Under the pieces are notes generated by a model, which was not told the DNA's origin, searched no databases, and was given only the letters and a program-made list of their open reading frames with translations. Positions 16,631 through 24,856 of a stretch of 40,928 bases of DNA are shown here, piece after piece. Every line of letters begins with the position of its first letter. Within the stretch, counting starts at the first letter, position 1. The position numbers were made by a program, and so were the translations under genes. This DNA comes from Streptomyces sp. (GTDB taxonomy: Bacteria; Actinomycetota; Actinomycetes; Streptomycetales; Streptomycetaceae): NCBI GenBank assembly GCA_013362785.1, contig JABFVM010000238.1, positions 1 through 40,928 on the forward strand. The letters are read 5' to 3'.

Positions 16631-16716
16631 GCGCCCTGAAGGGGTGCAGGGCTGTATCGATATGCGGCTCCGCCGCGGGGCGCGACCAGCCATGACGGCG
16701 CCGCAGACGACCGCCG
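16631..16716 (+). repeat. Streptomyces dispersed repeat, copy C (intergenic, longest copy)
   Basis: Reads GCGCCCTGAAGGGGTGCAGG, then GCTGTATCGATATGCGGCTC, then CGCGACCAGCCATGACGGCG. I recognise it as a very common intergenic Streptomyces element. It fills much of the 255-base gap between the ArsR-type and SpoIIE-type genes. The rest of that gap holds the SpoIIE promoter. Confidence 0.75.
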
Positions 16717-16755
16717 ACAGTCAACAGGAGCGGCATCCGACGCCCAGGAGAGCCG

Positions 16756-16785
16756 TTGTGAGGCGTGTCACATTGGAGCTAGGGT
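16756..16785 (+). promoter_or_regulatory. Candidate promoter of the SpoIIE-type phosphatase gene
   Basis: TTGTGA (16756-16761) and TAGGGT (16780-16785) are separated by 18 bases. They lie about 70 bases before the first GTG of the phosphatase gene. Called by eye from consensus resemblance only. Confidence 0.4.
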
Positions 16786-16854
16786 GATTACCGCTTGAAG
16801 AAGCCCACCGGGCCGTGGGCCGAGCGGCGGCGCTCGTGATCCGGCCGGCTTCGG

Positions 16855-19800
16855 GTGAGGGAAGTGATCCCGTTGTCCGTCGCCTGGGACGACATCGGCG
16901 GGCTCGTCGATGCGCACGAACGGTTCCTCGCCGGCTCACCGGTCGAGTCGGACGTGCGGGACTCCGTGCTCGACTCCTGGAAGCGCTGCCGCTCCGCCGG
17001 CCTGGAACCGCACCGGCTGCTGGTCCGCTACACCGCTGACGTGGCCCTGGACGACCGGCTCCAACGCGCTGTCGACCCGGTCCTGACGGAACTCTCCGCC
17101 TCCCTCGCCGACGTCGGCATGACGATCGCGCTCTGCGACGGACAGGGCCGGATGGTCCAACGGCTCGGCGGCGACCGGCAGTTGTGCGAGAGCCTCGACG
17201 CGGTGCAGTTCGCGCCCGGGTTCGACGCCTCGGAGCAGGTCGTGGGCACCAACGGCATCGGCACCGCCCTCGCCGAGCGCGGCCCCGTCTACGTCGTCGG
17301 CCGGGAGCACTTCGCCGACTGTCTGCAGCCCTTCGCCTGTGCGGGCGCGCCCGTGCGGGACCCGCTGAGCGGGCGGATCGAGGCCGTCCTCGATCTGACC
17401 TGCCTGCGCGATCAGGGCGACCCGGCCATGGTGGGGATGGTCCGCGAGGCCGCCCGGGACATCGAGGCCCGGCTGCTGGAGCAGGCCACCGAACGCGAAC
17501 GCGCGCTGCTCGCCGCGTACCGGCGGGCCGACGGGCATGTGCGGGGCTGGCCGAAGCAGCCCGAGTATCTGCCGCCCGGCCCCGAGCATCTGCCACTCGG
17601 CCCCGACGGCGGCGCCCTCGGCCGACTCGACCTGGCGGTACTGCGGGAGAAGGCCGAGGAACTCATCGCCGCACCGCATCGCACCCTCGACCAGATCACC
17701 CTGCCCAGCGGCCGCACCGCCACCCTGCTGCGCCGACAGGTCAGGGGAGCGGCGGGGGAGAGCGGCGTCGCCGTCGAGGCCCGCATCCTCGGCGGCCCCC
17801 GTCTGAGCCACCTCCGCCCGGCACCGTCGGACGTGCAGCCGCAGCCGCCCTCCACGCAGGCAGCGGCCCGGACCTCGGCGCCCTCCAAGCCCACCGAGCC
17901 CTCCAAGCCCACCGAGCCCTCCGAGCCCATCGAGCCCTCCAAGCCCACCGAGCCCATCGAGCCCTCCGCACCGTCCGGCCCGACGACGGCACCCGCATCC
18001 GTGCCCCCACAGCCCCTGCCCCGGCCCGCACCGCAATCCACGCAATCCACGCAAGCGCCGCCCGCGCCGGAACCGCGGCCACGGCCGGCACCCGACGCCG
18101 TGACGCACACCGCCGTACCCCCACCCGGGCCCGTCACCCGCCCCGAACCGGACGGTGACCGCGGAGGCGGAGGCGAAGGCGAAGACGTCGGCGCCGAAGG
18201 CTGGCTGCTGCTCGTCGGTGAGCCCGGCGTCGGACGGCTGGCCATGCTCGCGCGGCGGCGGCTGGGGCTGCTGCACGACGCGAGCGTGCGGATCGGCACC
18301 ACCCTCGACGTCACCCGCACCGCGGAGGAGCTGGCCGAGGTGACCGTGCCCCGGTTCGCCGACTTCGTCGCCGTCGACCTGCCCGACTCGGTGCTGCGCG
18401 GCGAGGAACCGGAGGCGCTCGGCGGCCGGACCGCGCTGCGCCGGGTGGCCATCCGCGCCGTACGGAAGGACCCGCACAACCTGTACGACGTGGGTGATCC
18501 CGTCGAGTACCTGCCGTCCACGCCGCAGGCCCGCTCGCTGGAGACCCGGCAGTCCGTGCTGGAACCCGTCCTGGCCGAGGCGGGCGGCTGGATCGCGCAG
18601 GACCCGGAGCGGCTGGAGCGGGTGCTCGCGGCGGGCATCCACTCGCTGATCACCGTGCCGCTGCGGGCGCGCGGCACCACCCTCGGCGTGGTCAGCTTCT
18701 ACCGCTCCCTGCAGCCCGCCTCCTTCGAGGACGACGACCTGTCCCTCGCCCAGGAACTGGCCGGCCGCGCGGCGATCTGCATCGACAACGCCCGCCGCTA
18801 CACCCGCGAGCACAACACCGCCCTCACGCTGCAACGCAGCCTGCTGCCCAGGGGCCGCCCCGAGCAGAGCGCCGTCGAGGTCGCCTACCGCTATCTGCCC
18901 GCGCAGGCCGGGGTCGGCGGTGACTGGTTCGACGTCATCCCGCTGTCCGGCGCCCGGGTCGCGCTCGTGGTCGGCGACGTTGTCGGGCACGGGCTGCACG
19001 CCGCCGCCACGATGGGCCGGCTGCGCACCGCCGTCCACAACTTCTCCTCCCTGGAGCTGCCGCCCGACGACGTCCTCACCCACCTCGACGACCTGGTCGG
19101 CCGGCTCGACCGGGGCGAGGGCTGGGCCGCGGAGAGCTCCCCCGACTCCGGCATCGTCGGCGCCACCTGTCTGTACGCCGTCTACGACCCGGTGTCCCGG
19201 CGCTGCACCCTCACCCGCGCCGGGCACCCGCAGCCCGCGGTCGTCGCCCCCGACGGCACCGTCGCCTTCCTCGACCTGCCCTCCGGGCCGCCCCTCGGAC
19301 TGGGCGGCATGCCCTTCGAGACGGTCGAGCTGGAGCTGGCCGAGGGCAGCCAGCTCGTGCTCTACACCGACGGTCTGGTCGAGGACCGGCACCGCGACAT
19401 CGACACCGGCCTGGACAAGCTGCGTGCCGTCCTGGCCTGCGTCGACCGTCCGCCGGAGGAGACCTGCGAGGCCGTCCTGCACGCCCTGCTCCCGGCCCGC
19501 CCCGGCGACGACGTCGCCCTGCTCGTGGCCCGCACCCACACTCTCGGCTCGGACCGGGTCGCCCAGTGGGACCTGCCCAGCGACCCGGCGGTCGTCTCCC
19601 GCGCCCGCGTGGCGGTCACCGAGCGGCTCGCCGCCTGGCACCTGGACGAACTGGCCTTCACCACCGAGCTGATCGCCAGCGAACTGGTCACCAACGCCAT
19701 CCGGCACGCCACCGGCCCGCTCCAGCTCCGCCTCCTGCGCGACCGCGCCCTGATCTGCGAGGTCTCCGACGGCAGCAACACCTCACCCCGGCTGCGCCGC

Positions 19801-19920
19801 GCCCGCACCGAGGACGAGGGCGGCCGCGGCCTGTTCCTCGTCGCCCAGCTCACGGAACGGTGGGGGACCCGGTACACGCCCGAGGGCAAGATCATCTGGG
19901 CGGAGCAGCCCTTGCCGTGA
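16855..19920 (+). CDS. GAF-GAF-SpoIIE (PP2C) phosphatase with C-terminal HATPase
   Basis: A 1021-residue signalling protein likely to control an anti-sigma/anti-anti-sigma pathway. Residues about 55-215 form an AcoR-type GAF domain (NGIGTALAERGPVYVVGREH). A linker follows with a Pro/Ser/Lys/Thr/Glu repeat at about 343-372 and further Pro-rich sequence to about 430. A second GAF domain is at about 470-645. The PP2C/SpoIIE domain spans about 660-875, with metal-binding motifs GGDWFDVIPL, VGDVVGHG and YTDGLVEDR. The C-terminal domain (about 890-1015) is an anti-sigma-type HATPase with SELVTNAIRHA and GRGLFLVAQL. Phosphatase and kinase-like domains in one chain are common in Streptomyces. The start is uncertain: GTG at 16855, GTG at 16864 (AGGGA close by) or TTG at 16873 differ by only a few residues. 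No partner gene lies beside it. Confidence 0.94.
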   Translation: MREVIPLSVAWDDIGGLVDAHERFLAGSPVESDVRDSVLDSWKRCRSAGLEPHRLLVRYTADVALDDRLQRAVDPVLTELSASLADVGMTIALCDGQGRMVQRLGGDRQLCESLDAVQFAPGFDASEQVVGTNGIGTALAERGPVYVVGREHFADCLQPFACAGAPVRDPLSGRIEAVLDLTCLRDQGDPAMVGMVREAARDIEARLLEQATERERALLAAYRRADGHVRGWPKQPEYLPPGPEHLPLGPDGGALGRLDLAVLREKAEELIAAPHRTLDQITLPSGRTATLLRRQVRGAAGESGVAVEARILGGPRLSHLRPAPSDVQPQPPSTQAAARTSAPSKPTEPSKPTEPSEPIEPSKPTEPIEPSAPSGPTTAPASVPPQPLPRPAPQSTQSTQAPPAPEPRPRPAPDAVTHTAVPPPGPVTRPEPDGDRGGGGEGEDVGAEGWLLLVGEPGVGRLAMLARRRLGLLHDASVRIGTTLDVTRTAEELAEVTVPRFADFVAVDLPDSVLRGEEPEALGGRTALRRVAIRAVRKDPHNLYDVGDPVEYLPSTPQARSLETRQSVLEPVLAEAGGWIAQDPERLERVLAAGIHSLITVPLRARGTTLGVVSFYRSLQPASFEDDDLSLAQELAGRAAICIDNARRYTREHNTALTLQRSLLPRGRPEQSAVEVAYRYLPAQAGVGGDWFDVIPLSGARVALVVGDVVGHGLHAAATMGRLRTAVHNFSSLELPPDDVLTHLDDLVGRLDRGEGWAAESSPDSGIVGATCLYAVYDPVSRRCTLTRAGHPQPAVVAPDGTVAFLDLPSGPPLGLGGMPFETVELELAEGSQLVLYTDGLVEDRHRDIDTGLDKLRAVLACVDRPPEETCEAVLHALLPARPGDDVALLVARTHTLGSDRVAQWDLPSDPAVVSRARVAVTERLAAWHLDELAFTTELIASELVTNAIRHATGPLQLRLLRDRALICEVSDGSNTSPRLRRARTEDEGGRGLFLVAQLTERWGTRYTPEGKIIWAEQPLP
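17881..17967 (+). repeat. In-frame short repeat encoding an SKPTEP-type linker
   Basis: Units of CCCTCCAAGCCCACCGAG and close variants repeat in frame, giving alternating SKPTEP, SEPIEP and SKPTEP peptides. This forms a flexible charged Pro linker between the two GAF domains. Length is likely to vary between strains by slippage. Confidence 0.7.
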
Positions 19921-19993
19921 CGCTGGGGGCTGCCGCCCCCAGGCCCCCGCTTCGGCCCTGAAGGGGCCTCGTCCTCAAACGCCGGACGGGCTG
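19921..19993 (+). repeat. Intergenic Streptomyces repeat with stem-loops; likely bidirectional terminator
   Basis: TGGGGGC-TGCC-GCCCCCA (19924-19941) is a perfect 7-bp stem, followed by GGCCC-TGAAG-GGGCC. The block ends with CTCAAACGCCGGACGGGCTG, a sequence I recognise as recurring downstream of Streptomyces genes. It lies between two convergent genes, so it probably ends transcription from both sides. Confidence 0.6.
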
Positions 19994-20031
19994 ACTGTTG
20001 CTGATCGGCGTCGGGGAGCGCCCGTCCGTTG

Positions 20032-21519
20032 TCATAGCACCTCCGGCAGCCCCGGACCCGCGCACCGCACATCGGCCGCGGGCACCGTCCCGTCGATCAG
20101 ATAGGCGGCCACCGCCTCGTCCACACACGCGTTGCCGCGGCTGGCGAACACGCCGTGCGAGTAGTCGTCGTCGAGGGTGACCAGACGGGAGCCCGGCAGC
20201 AGTTCCCGCAGCTCACGTGCGCCCTCGATCGGTGTCACCGGGTCGTGCGCGGAGGCGACCAGCAGCACCGGCGGCGCGGCCGGACCGCCCAGCGGCGTAC
20301 GGCGGTCGGGGCGGTGGTGCCAGTACGCGCAGGCCGAGGCCTCCATGCCGGTCAGGACCGGCTGCGGGTCGAGGCGCCGGGTGCGGCGGATGTCCGCCAC
20401 GATCTCGCGCGGCGTCGGGCCGGGACCGTCCGCGCACTTCACGATCCGGTTGGCCGCCTCGTAGTTGCGGGCCGCGGGACTGTCGAAGGCGGACGCGGGA
20501 CGCAGACCGTCGGGGCTGCCGTCGGCCAGGTAGCCGCGCAGCCCGTCGGCCAGGCCCGCCCAGCGCTCGGTGCGGCCCAGGGCGCGGTAGACGGCACGGT
20601 CGAACTCCGCCGGACCGAAGCCGTTCACCGGCCGCGCGGCGAGTCCCCGGCGGGCGCGCAGATACGCCTGCCGTACGGCATCCGCGTCGCCGCCCAGCCC
20701 GAAGCGCTCCGGGTGTGCGGCGCTCCAGGCGAAGAAGGTGTCGCGGGCGCGCAGCATCGCACGGCTCTGGACGACGTCGAAGTCGTACCAGTCCCAGGGG
20801 CCGACCACACTGTCCAGCACCATGCGGCCGACCCGCTGCGGGAAGCGGGCCGCGTAGGCCGCGCCCAGGTAACTGCCGTACGACACACCGAGGAAGCCCG
20901 TCCGGGGCTCGCCCAGCGCGGCGCGGATGGCGTCCATGTCGTACGCCGTCTGCTCGGTGGACAGGTAGGGCAGCGCCGCCGTGCCCGCACCCGTCGCGCA
21001 GTCGTCGGCCATCTGCCGAAGCGAGGTGAGGTACGTCCGCTCGGCCCGCGGCGTCGTCGGCACCGGGTCCGCGCCCGGCGCGGTGAACAGGCCGCCCATC
21101 GGGCCGCAGTCCACGGGGGTGCTGCTCCCGACGCCGCGCGGGTCGAAGCCGATGACGTCGTACGCGCGCCGCACGCTCGCGGGGAGTTTGGCGCGCTTGG
21201 TCACCGCGTAGGGGAGCCCGGAGCCGCCCGGGCCGCCGGGATTGACCAGCAGGATGCCGCGCCGCTCGGCCGGGGTGCCGGAGGCGGGGACCCGGGAGAC
21301 GGCGATCTCGATGTGCGGGCCGGACGGGTGCCGCCGGTCGAGCGGGACGGAGAGGCGCCCGCATTCCACACGGTCCGGCGCGGGCGGCTTCGGCACGGAG
21401 TCGGGGCAGGCGCCGAAGGCGAGGGAGGTGGCGGCCCGGGCGGGGCCGGCGGTGGGGAGCAGGGCCGCGGCGGCCACGAGGGCGCACAGCAGGGCGGTGG
21501 GGCGGGGTGGCAGGGACAC
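20032..21519 (-). CDS. Secreted alpha/beta-hydrolase, tripeptidyl-aminopeptidase type
   Basis: A 495-residue exported serine hydrolase of the Streptomyces TAP/SlpD group, which removes short peptides from protein N-termini. A Sec signal peptide occupies about residues 1-29 (LLCALVAAAALLPTAGPARA). The oxyanion region is VNPGGPGGSG (92-101). The nucleophile is Ser213 in GVSYG. The catalytic Asp is in SAHDPVTP and the His in DDDYSHGVF, both within the C-terminal TAP-like domain. Two Cys near the end (GNACVDEA, VRCAGPG) may form a disulfide. The GTG at 21519 has GGAGTGA six bases upstream. It is divergent from the ATP-grasp operon, and the Zur/Fur-like box lies 39 bases before its start, so it might share metal control. 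Physiological substrate is unknown. Confidence 0.94.
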   Translation of the reverse strand: MSLPPRPTALLCALVAAAALLPTAGPARAATSLAFGACPDSVPKPPAPDRVECGRLSVPLDRRHPSGPHIEIAVSRVPASGTPAERRGILLVNPGGPGGSGLPYAVTKRAKLPASVRRAYDVIGFDPRGVGSSTPVDCGPMGGLFTAPGADPVPTTPRAERTYLTSLRQMADDCATGAGTAALPYLSTEQTAYDMDAIRAALGEPRTGFLGVSYGSYLGAAYAARFPQRVGRMVLDSVVGPWDWYDFDVVQSRAMLRARDTFFAWSAAHPERFGLGGDADAVRQAYLRARRGLAARPVNGFGPAEFDRAVYRALGRTERWAGLADGLRGYLADGSPDGLRPASAFDSPAARNYEAANRIVKCADGPGPTPREIVADIRRTRRLDPQPVLTGMEASACAYWHHRPDRRTPLGGPAAPPVLLVASAHDPVTPIEGARELRELLPGSRLVTLDDDYSHGVFASRGNACVDEAVAAYLIDGTVPAADVRCAGPGLPEVL

Positions 21520-21557
21520 GAGGTCACTCCGAGGCGGTTGGGTAAGAACGGGCTAGC

Positions 21558-21576
21558 AAATGAAAATGATTATCGA
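21558..21576. promoter_or_regulatory. Zur/Fur-like metal box
   Basis: The core TGAAAATGATTATCG (21561-21575) is an imperfect 7-1-7 palindrome with five of seven pairs. It closely resembles the actinobacterial Zur motif TGAAAATGATTTTCA as I recall it, and also fits a general Fur box. It lacks the TTAGG arms of a DmdR1 iron box. It sits 91 bases before the ATP-grasp start and 39 before the divergent hydrolase start. It is an A/T-rich island in a GC-rich region. Confidence 0.6.
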
Positions 21577-21666
21577 TAGCGTGTGCCGGTCAAGTCCGGC
21601 CCCCTCCCGCCGAGGGGCGCCCCGGGCTGCCCGAAAGTCTGAACTCATGGCACGAAAAGGGGAGTT

Positions 21667-22923
21667 GTGGCTCATCTGCTGGTGGTAGAGAGCTGGGTCG
21701 GGTCGATGAGCAGGCTGCTGCCACGCGCGATCCGGGAGGGCGGACACGAGTTCACCTTCCTCACCCGGGACCTGCATCACTATCTGCGCTCGGCGCCCGA
21801 GGGGGCCGCCCATCCGCTGCTCGGCGCCCGCAATGTGATCACCGCCGAGACGAACGACCTCGACACCCTGCTGCCCGAGGCGGCCCGGCTGCACTCGGTC
21901 CTCGGTTTCGACGGCGTGATCACCTCCTGCGACTACTACCTGCCGACGGCGGCCCGTATCGCCGGGCACCTCGGCCTGCCCGGCCCCGGCCCCGAGGCGG
22001 TGGAGAACGCCTGCCGCAAGGACGCCACCCGCCGTGTCCTCGCCGACGCGGGCCTGCCCGGACCGCGCTTCGCCGTGCACGAGGAGTGGGCCGACCTCGC
22101 GCGGGCCGCGCGGGAGATCGGCTATCCGCTCGTCGTCAAACCGGTCGACCTGTGCGCGGGCATGTACGTGCGGCGCGTCGACGACGAGAGTCAACTCGCC
22201 GATGCGGTAAGGGCATTGAGTGGCTTCCCGGTCAATGCCCGGGGGCAGCGGCGCACCTCCGCCGTGCTCCTCGAAGAGCTCCTCGACGGCCCCGAGGTGA
22301 GCGTCGAGACCGTGTCGTACCGGGGTGCGGTGCACATGGTCGGCGTCACCGACAAGAGCATCGGCGGAGCGCCCGCCTTCATCGAGACCGGCCATATGTT
22401 CCCCGCCGCCCTGCCGCTCGCCGACGTCGACGCCGCCGAGCAGACCGCGCTCGGCGCGCTCAAGGCGCTCGGGCTGACCGACGGGGTCGTGGCGCACACC
22501 GAGATCAAGCTGACCTCCGCCGGGCCGCGCGTGGTCGAGGTCAACCCCCGGCCCGCCGGCAACCGCATCACCGAGCTCGTCCGCCATGTCACCGGCATCG
22601 ACCTCGCCGCCGCCTGTGTCGATGTCGCCCTCGGCCGTGCGCCCGACCTCAGGCGCAACGACACCGGGCTGCGCAGCGCCGCCATCGGCTTCCTCGTCCC
22701 CGACCGCACCGGCACCCTCGAAACCCTCGACGCCGGTGAACTGGCCGACCGCCCAGAGGTGTTGGAGGTGCAGCTCGCCGAGCCCGGCAGGGCCGTGAAG
22801 GCGGCCGGGAGCAACAACGAGTACCTCGGGCACGTCATGGCCGGCGACCCCGACGGGCCCGGCGCCCGCGACCGCGTCCAGGACCTGCTGGCCGGGCTGC
22901 GCGCGGGGCTGGTGATCCGATGA
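21667..22923 (+). CDS. ATP-grasp carboxylate-amine ligase
   Basis: A 418-residue ATP-grasp enzyme, predicted to activate a carboxylate as an acyl phosphate and join it to an amine. The N-terminal domain (LLVVESWVGSMSRLLPRAI) resembles L-amino-acid ligases of the BacD type. The ATP-binding lysine lies in YPLVVKPVDLCAGMYVRRV (about 157-175). The Mg-binding motif is VVEVNPRPAGNRITELV at about 289-305, and a C-terminal lid domain follows. It is the first gene of a ten-gene coupled operon with a dipeptide epimerase, a PLP enzyme and a peptide-type importer, which fits formation of a dipeptide or similar amide. The GTG at 21667 follows a GGGGAG site. A Zur/Fur-like box lies upstream. The true substrates are unknown. 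Confidence 0.92.
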   Translation: MAHLLVVESWVGSMSRLLPRAIREGGHEFTFLTRDLHHYLRSAPEGAAHPLLGARNVITAETNDLDTLLPEAARLHSVLGFDGVITSCDYYLPTAARIAGHLGLPGPGPEAVENACRKDATRRVLADAGLPGPRFAVHEEWADLARAAREIGYPLVVKPVDLCAGMYVRRVDDESQLADAVRALSGFPVNARGQRRTSAVLLEELLDGPEVSVETVSYRGAVHMVGVTDKSIGGAPAFIETGHMFPAALPLADVDAAEQTALGALKALGLTDGVVAHTEIKLTSAGPRVVEVNPRPAGNRITELVRHVTGIDLAAACVDVALGRAPDLRRNDTGLRSAAIGFLVPDRTGTLETLDAGELADRPEVLEVQLAEPGRAVKAAGSNNEYLGHVMAGDPDGPGARDRVQDLLAGLRAGLVIR

Positions 22924-23783
22924 CCGCCGCCCCCCTCGGCGCTTCGCCGACGGCGCCCTGTCGGACGTACGACGAACTCGTCGCCCGCGTCCGCGACGGT
23001 GCCCTCGGCCCCGACCCCCGCAGCCGCCGGATCGCCGTCGCCTTCACCACCCGGCAGGCCGTACGGCACGACGGGCGCGGCACCGGCTACCACAACGAGG
23101 TCCTCAGCCTGCGCCTCGCCGGGGCCGTCGGATCCTGCGCGGTCGAACCCGGCGAACTGCCCGACAGCGCGCTGGACGAGTGTGTCGGCGCCGATGTCGC
23201 ACAGCTTCTCGACCATCCGGTGCCAGCGGTGCGGGTGGCCGCCCTCGACGCGTACCTGATGCACATCACCCCGCACACCCCGGACCACGGGGCGCTGCCC
23301 GTCGCCCTGCCCGCCGGGTCGTCGCTGGAGAAGTCCAGGGCCAGGGCGGAGGCCGTGGTGGAACTGCTGGACCTGGCCGCCGGCTCGCGCGTCCTGGTCG
23401 TGGGGGTCGTCAACTCACTGCTGGAGGCGCTGCGTTCGCGCGGGCTCCGCTATGTGCCGTGCGATCTCAAGGGCGGGACGACGGAGTGGGGCGAGCCGGT
23501 GGTCGGCGACGCGCTCGCCGCCGCCGGGAGCTGTGACGCGCTGCTGGTGTCCGGGATGACCCTGGGCAACGGCACCTTCGAGCCGTTGCGCGAGCACGCG
23601 CTGCGGCACGGCAAGCAGCTGGTGATGTTCGCGCAGACCGGCAGCGCGGTCCTGCCCCGCTTCCTCGGGCACGGCGTCAGCGCGGTGTGCGCGGAGCCGT
23701 ACCCCTTCTTCTGGCTCGACGGCGGGCCCGGGGTCGTCCACCGGTACCGGAGTTCCGGGGCGCCGGCCGGAGGTGCGCGATGA
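22920..23783 (+). CDS. DUF4213/DUF364 putative heavy-metal chelation protein
   Basis: A 287-residue protein. The N-terminal part (about 20-105) fits DUF4213, and the C-terminal part (about 130-280) is a Rossmann-like DUF364 domain (SRVLVVGVVNSLLEALRSRG, CDALLVSGMTLGNGTFEPL). Pfam describes DUF364 as putative heavy-metal chelation on structural grounds; no reaction is established to my knowledge. Its ATG overlaps the ATP-grasp stop (ATGA at 22920-22923), so the two are made together. No signal peptide, so it is cytoplasmic. Conserved-looking polar positions include Glu-Lys-Ser at EKSRARAEAV and the Cys in YVPCDLKGG and VCAEPYPFFW. It could insert or handle a metal, or act on the ligand chemistry. 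The context next to a metal box supports a metal role. Confidence 0.88.
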   Translation: MTAAPLGASPTAPCRTYDELVARVRDGALGPDPRSRRIAVAFTTRQAVRHDGRGTGYHNEVLSLRLAGAVGSCAVEPGELPDSALDECVGADVAQLLDHPVPAVRVAALDAYLMHITPHTPDHGALPVALPAGSSLEKSRARAEAVVELLDLAAGSRVLVVGVVNSLLEALRSRGLRYVPCDLKGGTTEWGEPVVGDALAAAGSCDALLVSGMTLGNGTFEPLREHALRHGKQLVMFAQTGSAVLPRFLGHGVSAVCAEPYPFFWLDGGPGVVHRYRSSGAPAGGAR

Positions 23784-24856
23784 CCGCCACCGCCGTACGT
23801 CCCACCGCGCGCCCGGAGCTGCTCACCCTGCTCGGCCGCACCCCCGTCGTCCGGGTCACCGCCGACCTGCCGCACGCCCACCCCGGCTTCTGGGCCAAGC
23901 TCGAAGGGCTCGCGGCGGGCGGCATGAAGGCGCGGGCCGCCCTGTCGATGCTGCTCGGCGCCCGCGAGCGGGGCGAACTGCGGCCCGGCGCCCCGGTGGT
24001 GGAGTCCACCTCCGGCACCCTCGGCATCGGGCTCGCCTTCGCCGGGCAGGTGCTCGGCCATCCCGTCGTCCTGGTCGGCGACAGCGAACTGGAGCCGTCC
24101 ATGCGGCAGTTGCTGCGCGCCCACGGCGTCCGCCTGGAGATCGTGGACCGCCCCGCACCCCAGGGCGGCTGGCAGGCGGCCCGCCTCGGCCGGCTGCGCG
24201 AACTGCTCGCCGAACTCCCCGGCGCCTACTGGCCCGACCAGTACAACAACCCCGACAACACCGCCGGATACGCGTCCCTGGCCGCCGAACTCGGCGCCCA
24301 GCTCGACCACCTGGACATCCTGGTGTGCAGCGTCGGCACCGGCGGCCACAGCGCCGGCCTCATCGCCCCCTTGCGCCGGCACTGGCCCGCGCTGCGCCTC
24401 GTCGGCGTCGACGCCACCGGCTCCACCATCTTCGGCCAGCCCGCCCGCCCCCGCCTGATGCGCGGCCTCGGCAGCAGCATCCACCCGCGCAACGTCGCCT
24501 ACGACGCCTTCGACGAGGTCCACTGGATCGGCCCCGCCGAGGCCGTGGACAGCTGCCGACGGCTCGCCCGGGGCTGCTTCGTCAGCGGCGGCTGGAGCAC
24601 GGGAGCCGTCGCGCGGGTCGCCGCCTGGGCGGCCCGCGTACACCCGGGCGCGGTCGTCGCCACCGTGTTCCCCGACGGGCCGCACCGCTACCTCGGCACC
24701 GTCTACGACGACGACTTCATCGCCGCCCACGGCCTCGACCCGGCCGGTGCCGCCACCCGGCCCGTGGAGCTGCCGCACCCCTACGCCGCCGAGGCGGACG
24801 GGTGGGCGCGGTGCACCCGGGTCGCCGATCCACTCTCCTCCGGAAGGACCGAATGA
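23780..24856 (+). CDS. Cysteine-synthase-like PLP enzyme (fold type II)
   Basis: A 358-residue beta-replacement PLP enzyme related to CysK, CysM and SbnA. The predicted Schiff-base lysine is Lys50 in AAGGMKARAAL. The phosphate or substrate loop is STSGTLGIGLA (cf. TSGNTG in CysK). A second glycine loop is SVGTGGHSAG, and the C-terminal motif is FVSGGWSTGAVARVAAW. Relatives make cysteine or 2,3-diaminopropionate-type amino acids from O-acetyl- or O-phosphoserine. Here it probably supplies an unusual amino acid for the ATP-grasp ligase. The changed substrate loop argues against housekeeping cysteine synthesis. The ATG at 23780 overlaps the previous stop (ATGA). Product unknown. Confidence 0.92.
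   Translation: MTATAVRPTARPELLTLLGRTPVVRVTADLPHAHPGFWAKLEGLAAGGMKARAALSMLLGARERGELRPGAPVVESTSGTLGIGLAFAGQVLGHPVVLVGDSELEPSMRQLLRAHGVRLEIVDRPAPQGGWQAARLGRLRELLAELPGAYWPDQYNNPDNTAGYASLAAELGAQLDHLDILVCSVGTGGHSAGLIAPLRRHWPALRLVGVDATGSTIFGQPARPRLMRGLGSSIHPRNVAYDAFDEVHWIGPAEAVDSCRRLARGCFVSGGWSTGAVARVAAWAARVHPGAVVATVFPDGPHRYLGTVYDDDFIAAHGLDPAGAATRPVELPHPYAAEADGWARCTRVADPLSSGRTE

Noticed and set aside
17881..17967. CRISPR-like regular repeats
   Set aside because: The units are contiguous, in frame and code for a Pro-rich linker. There are no unique spacers.
16936..19707. A 923-codon open frame on the minus strand opposite the SpoIIE-type phosphatase gene
   Set aside because: It is the mirror of a high-GC gene. 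Its translation is Gly/Ala/Val/Asp-rich without family motifs, and the plus-strand frame has clear catalytic motifs.
23780..24856. Housekeeping cysteine synthase
   Set aside because: The substrate loop is altered and the gene is embedded between biosynthetic and transport genes under a metal box.
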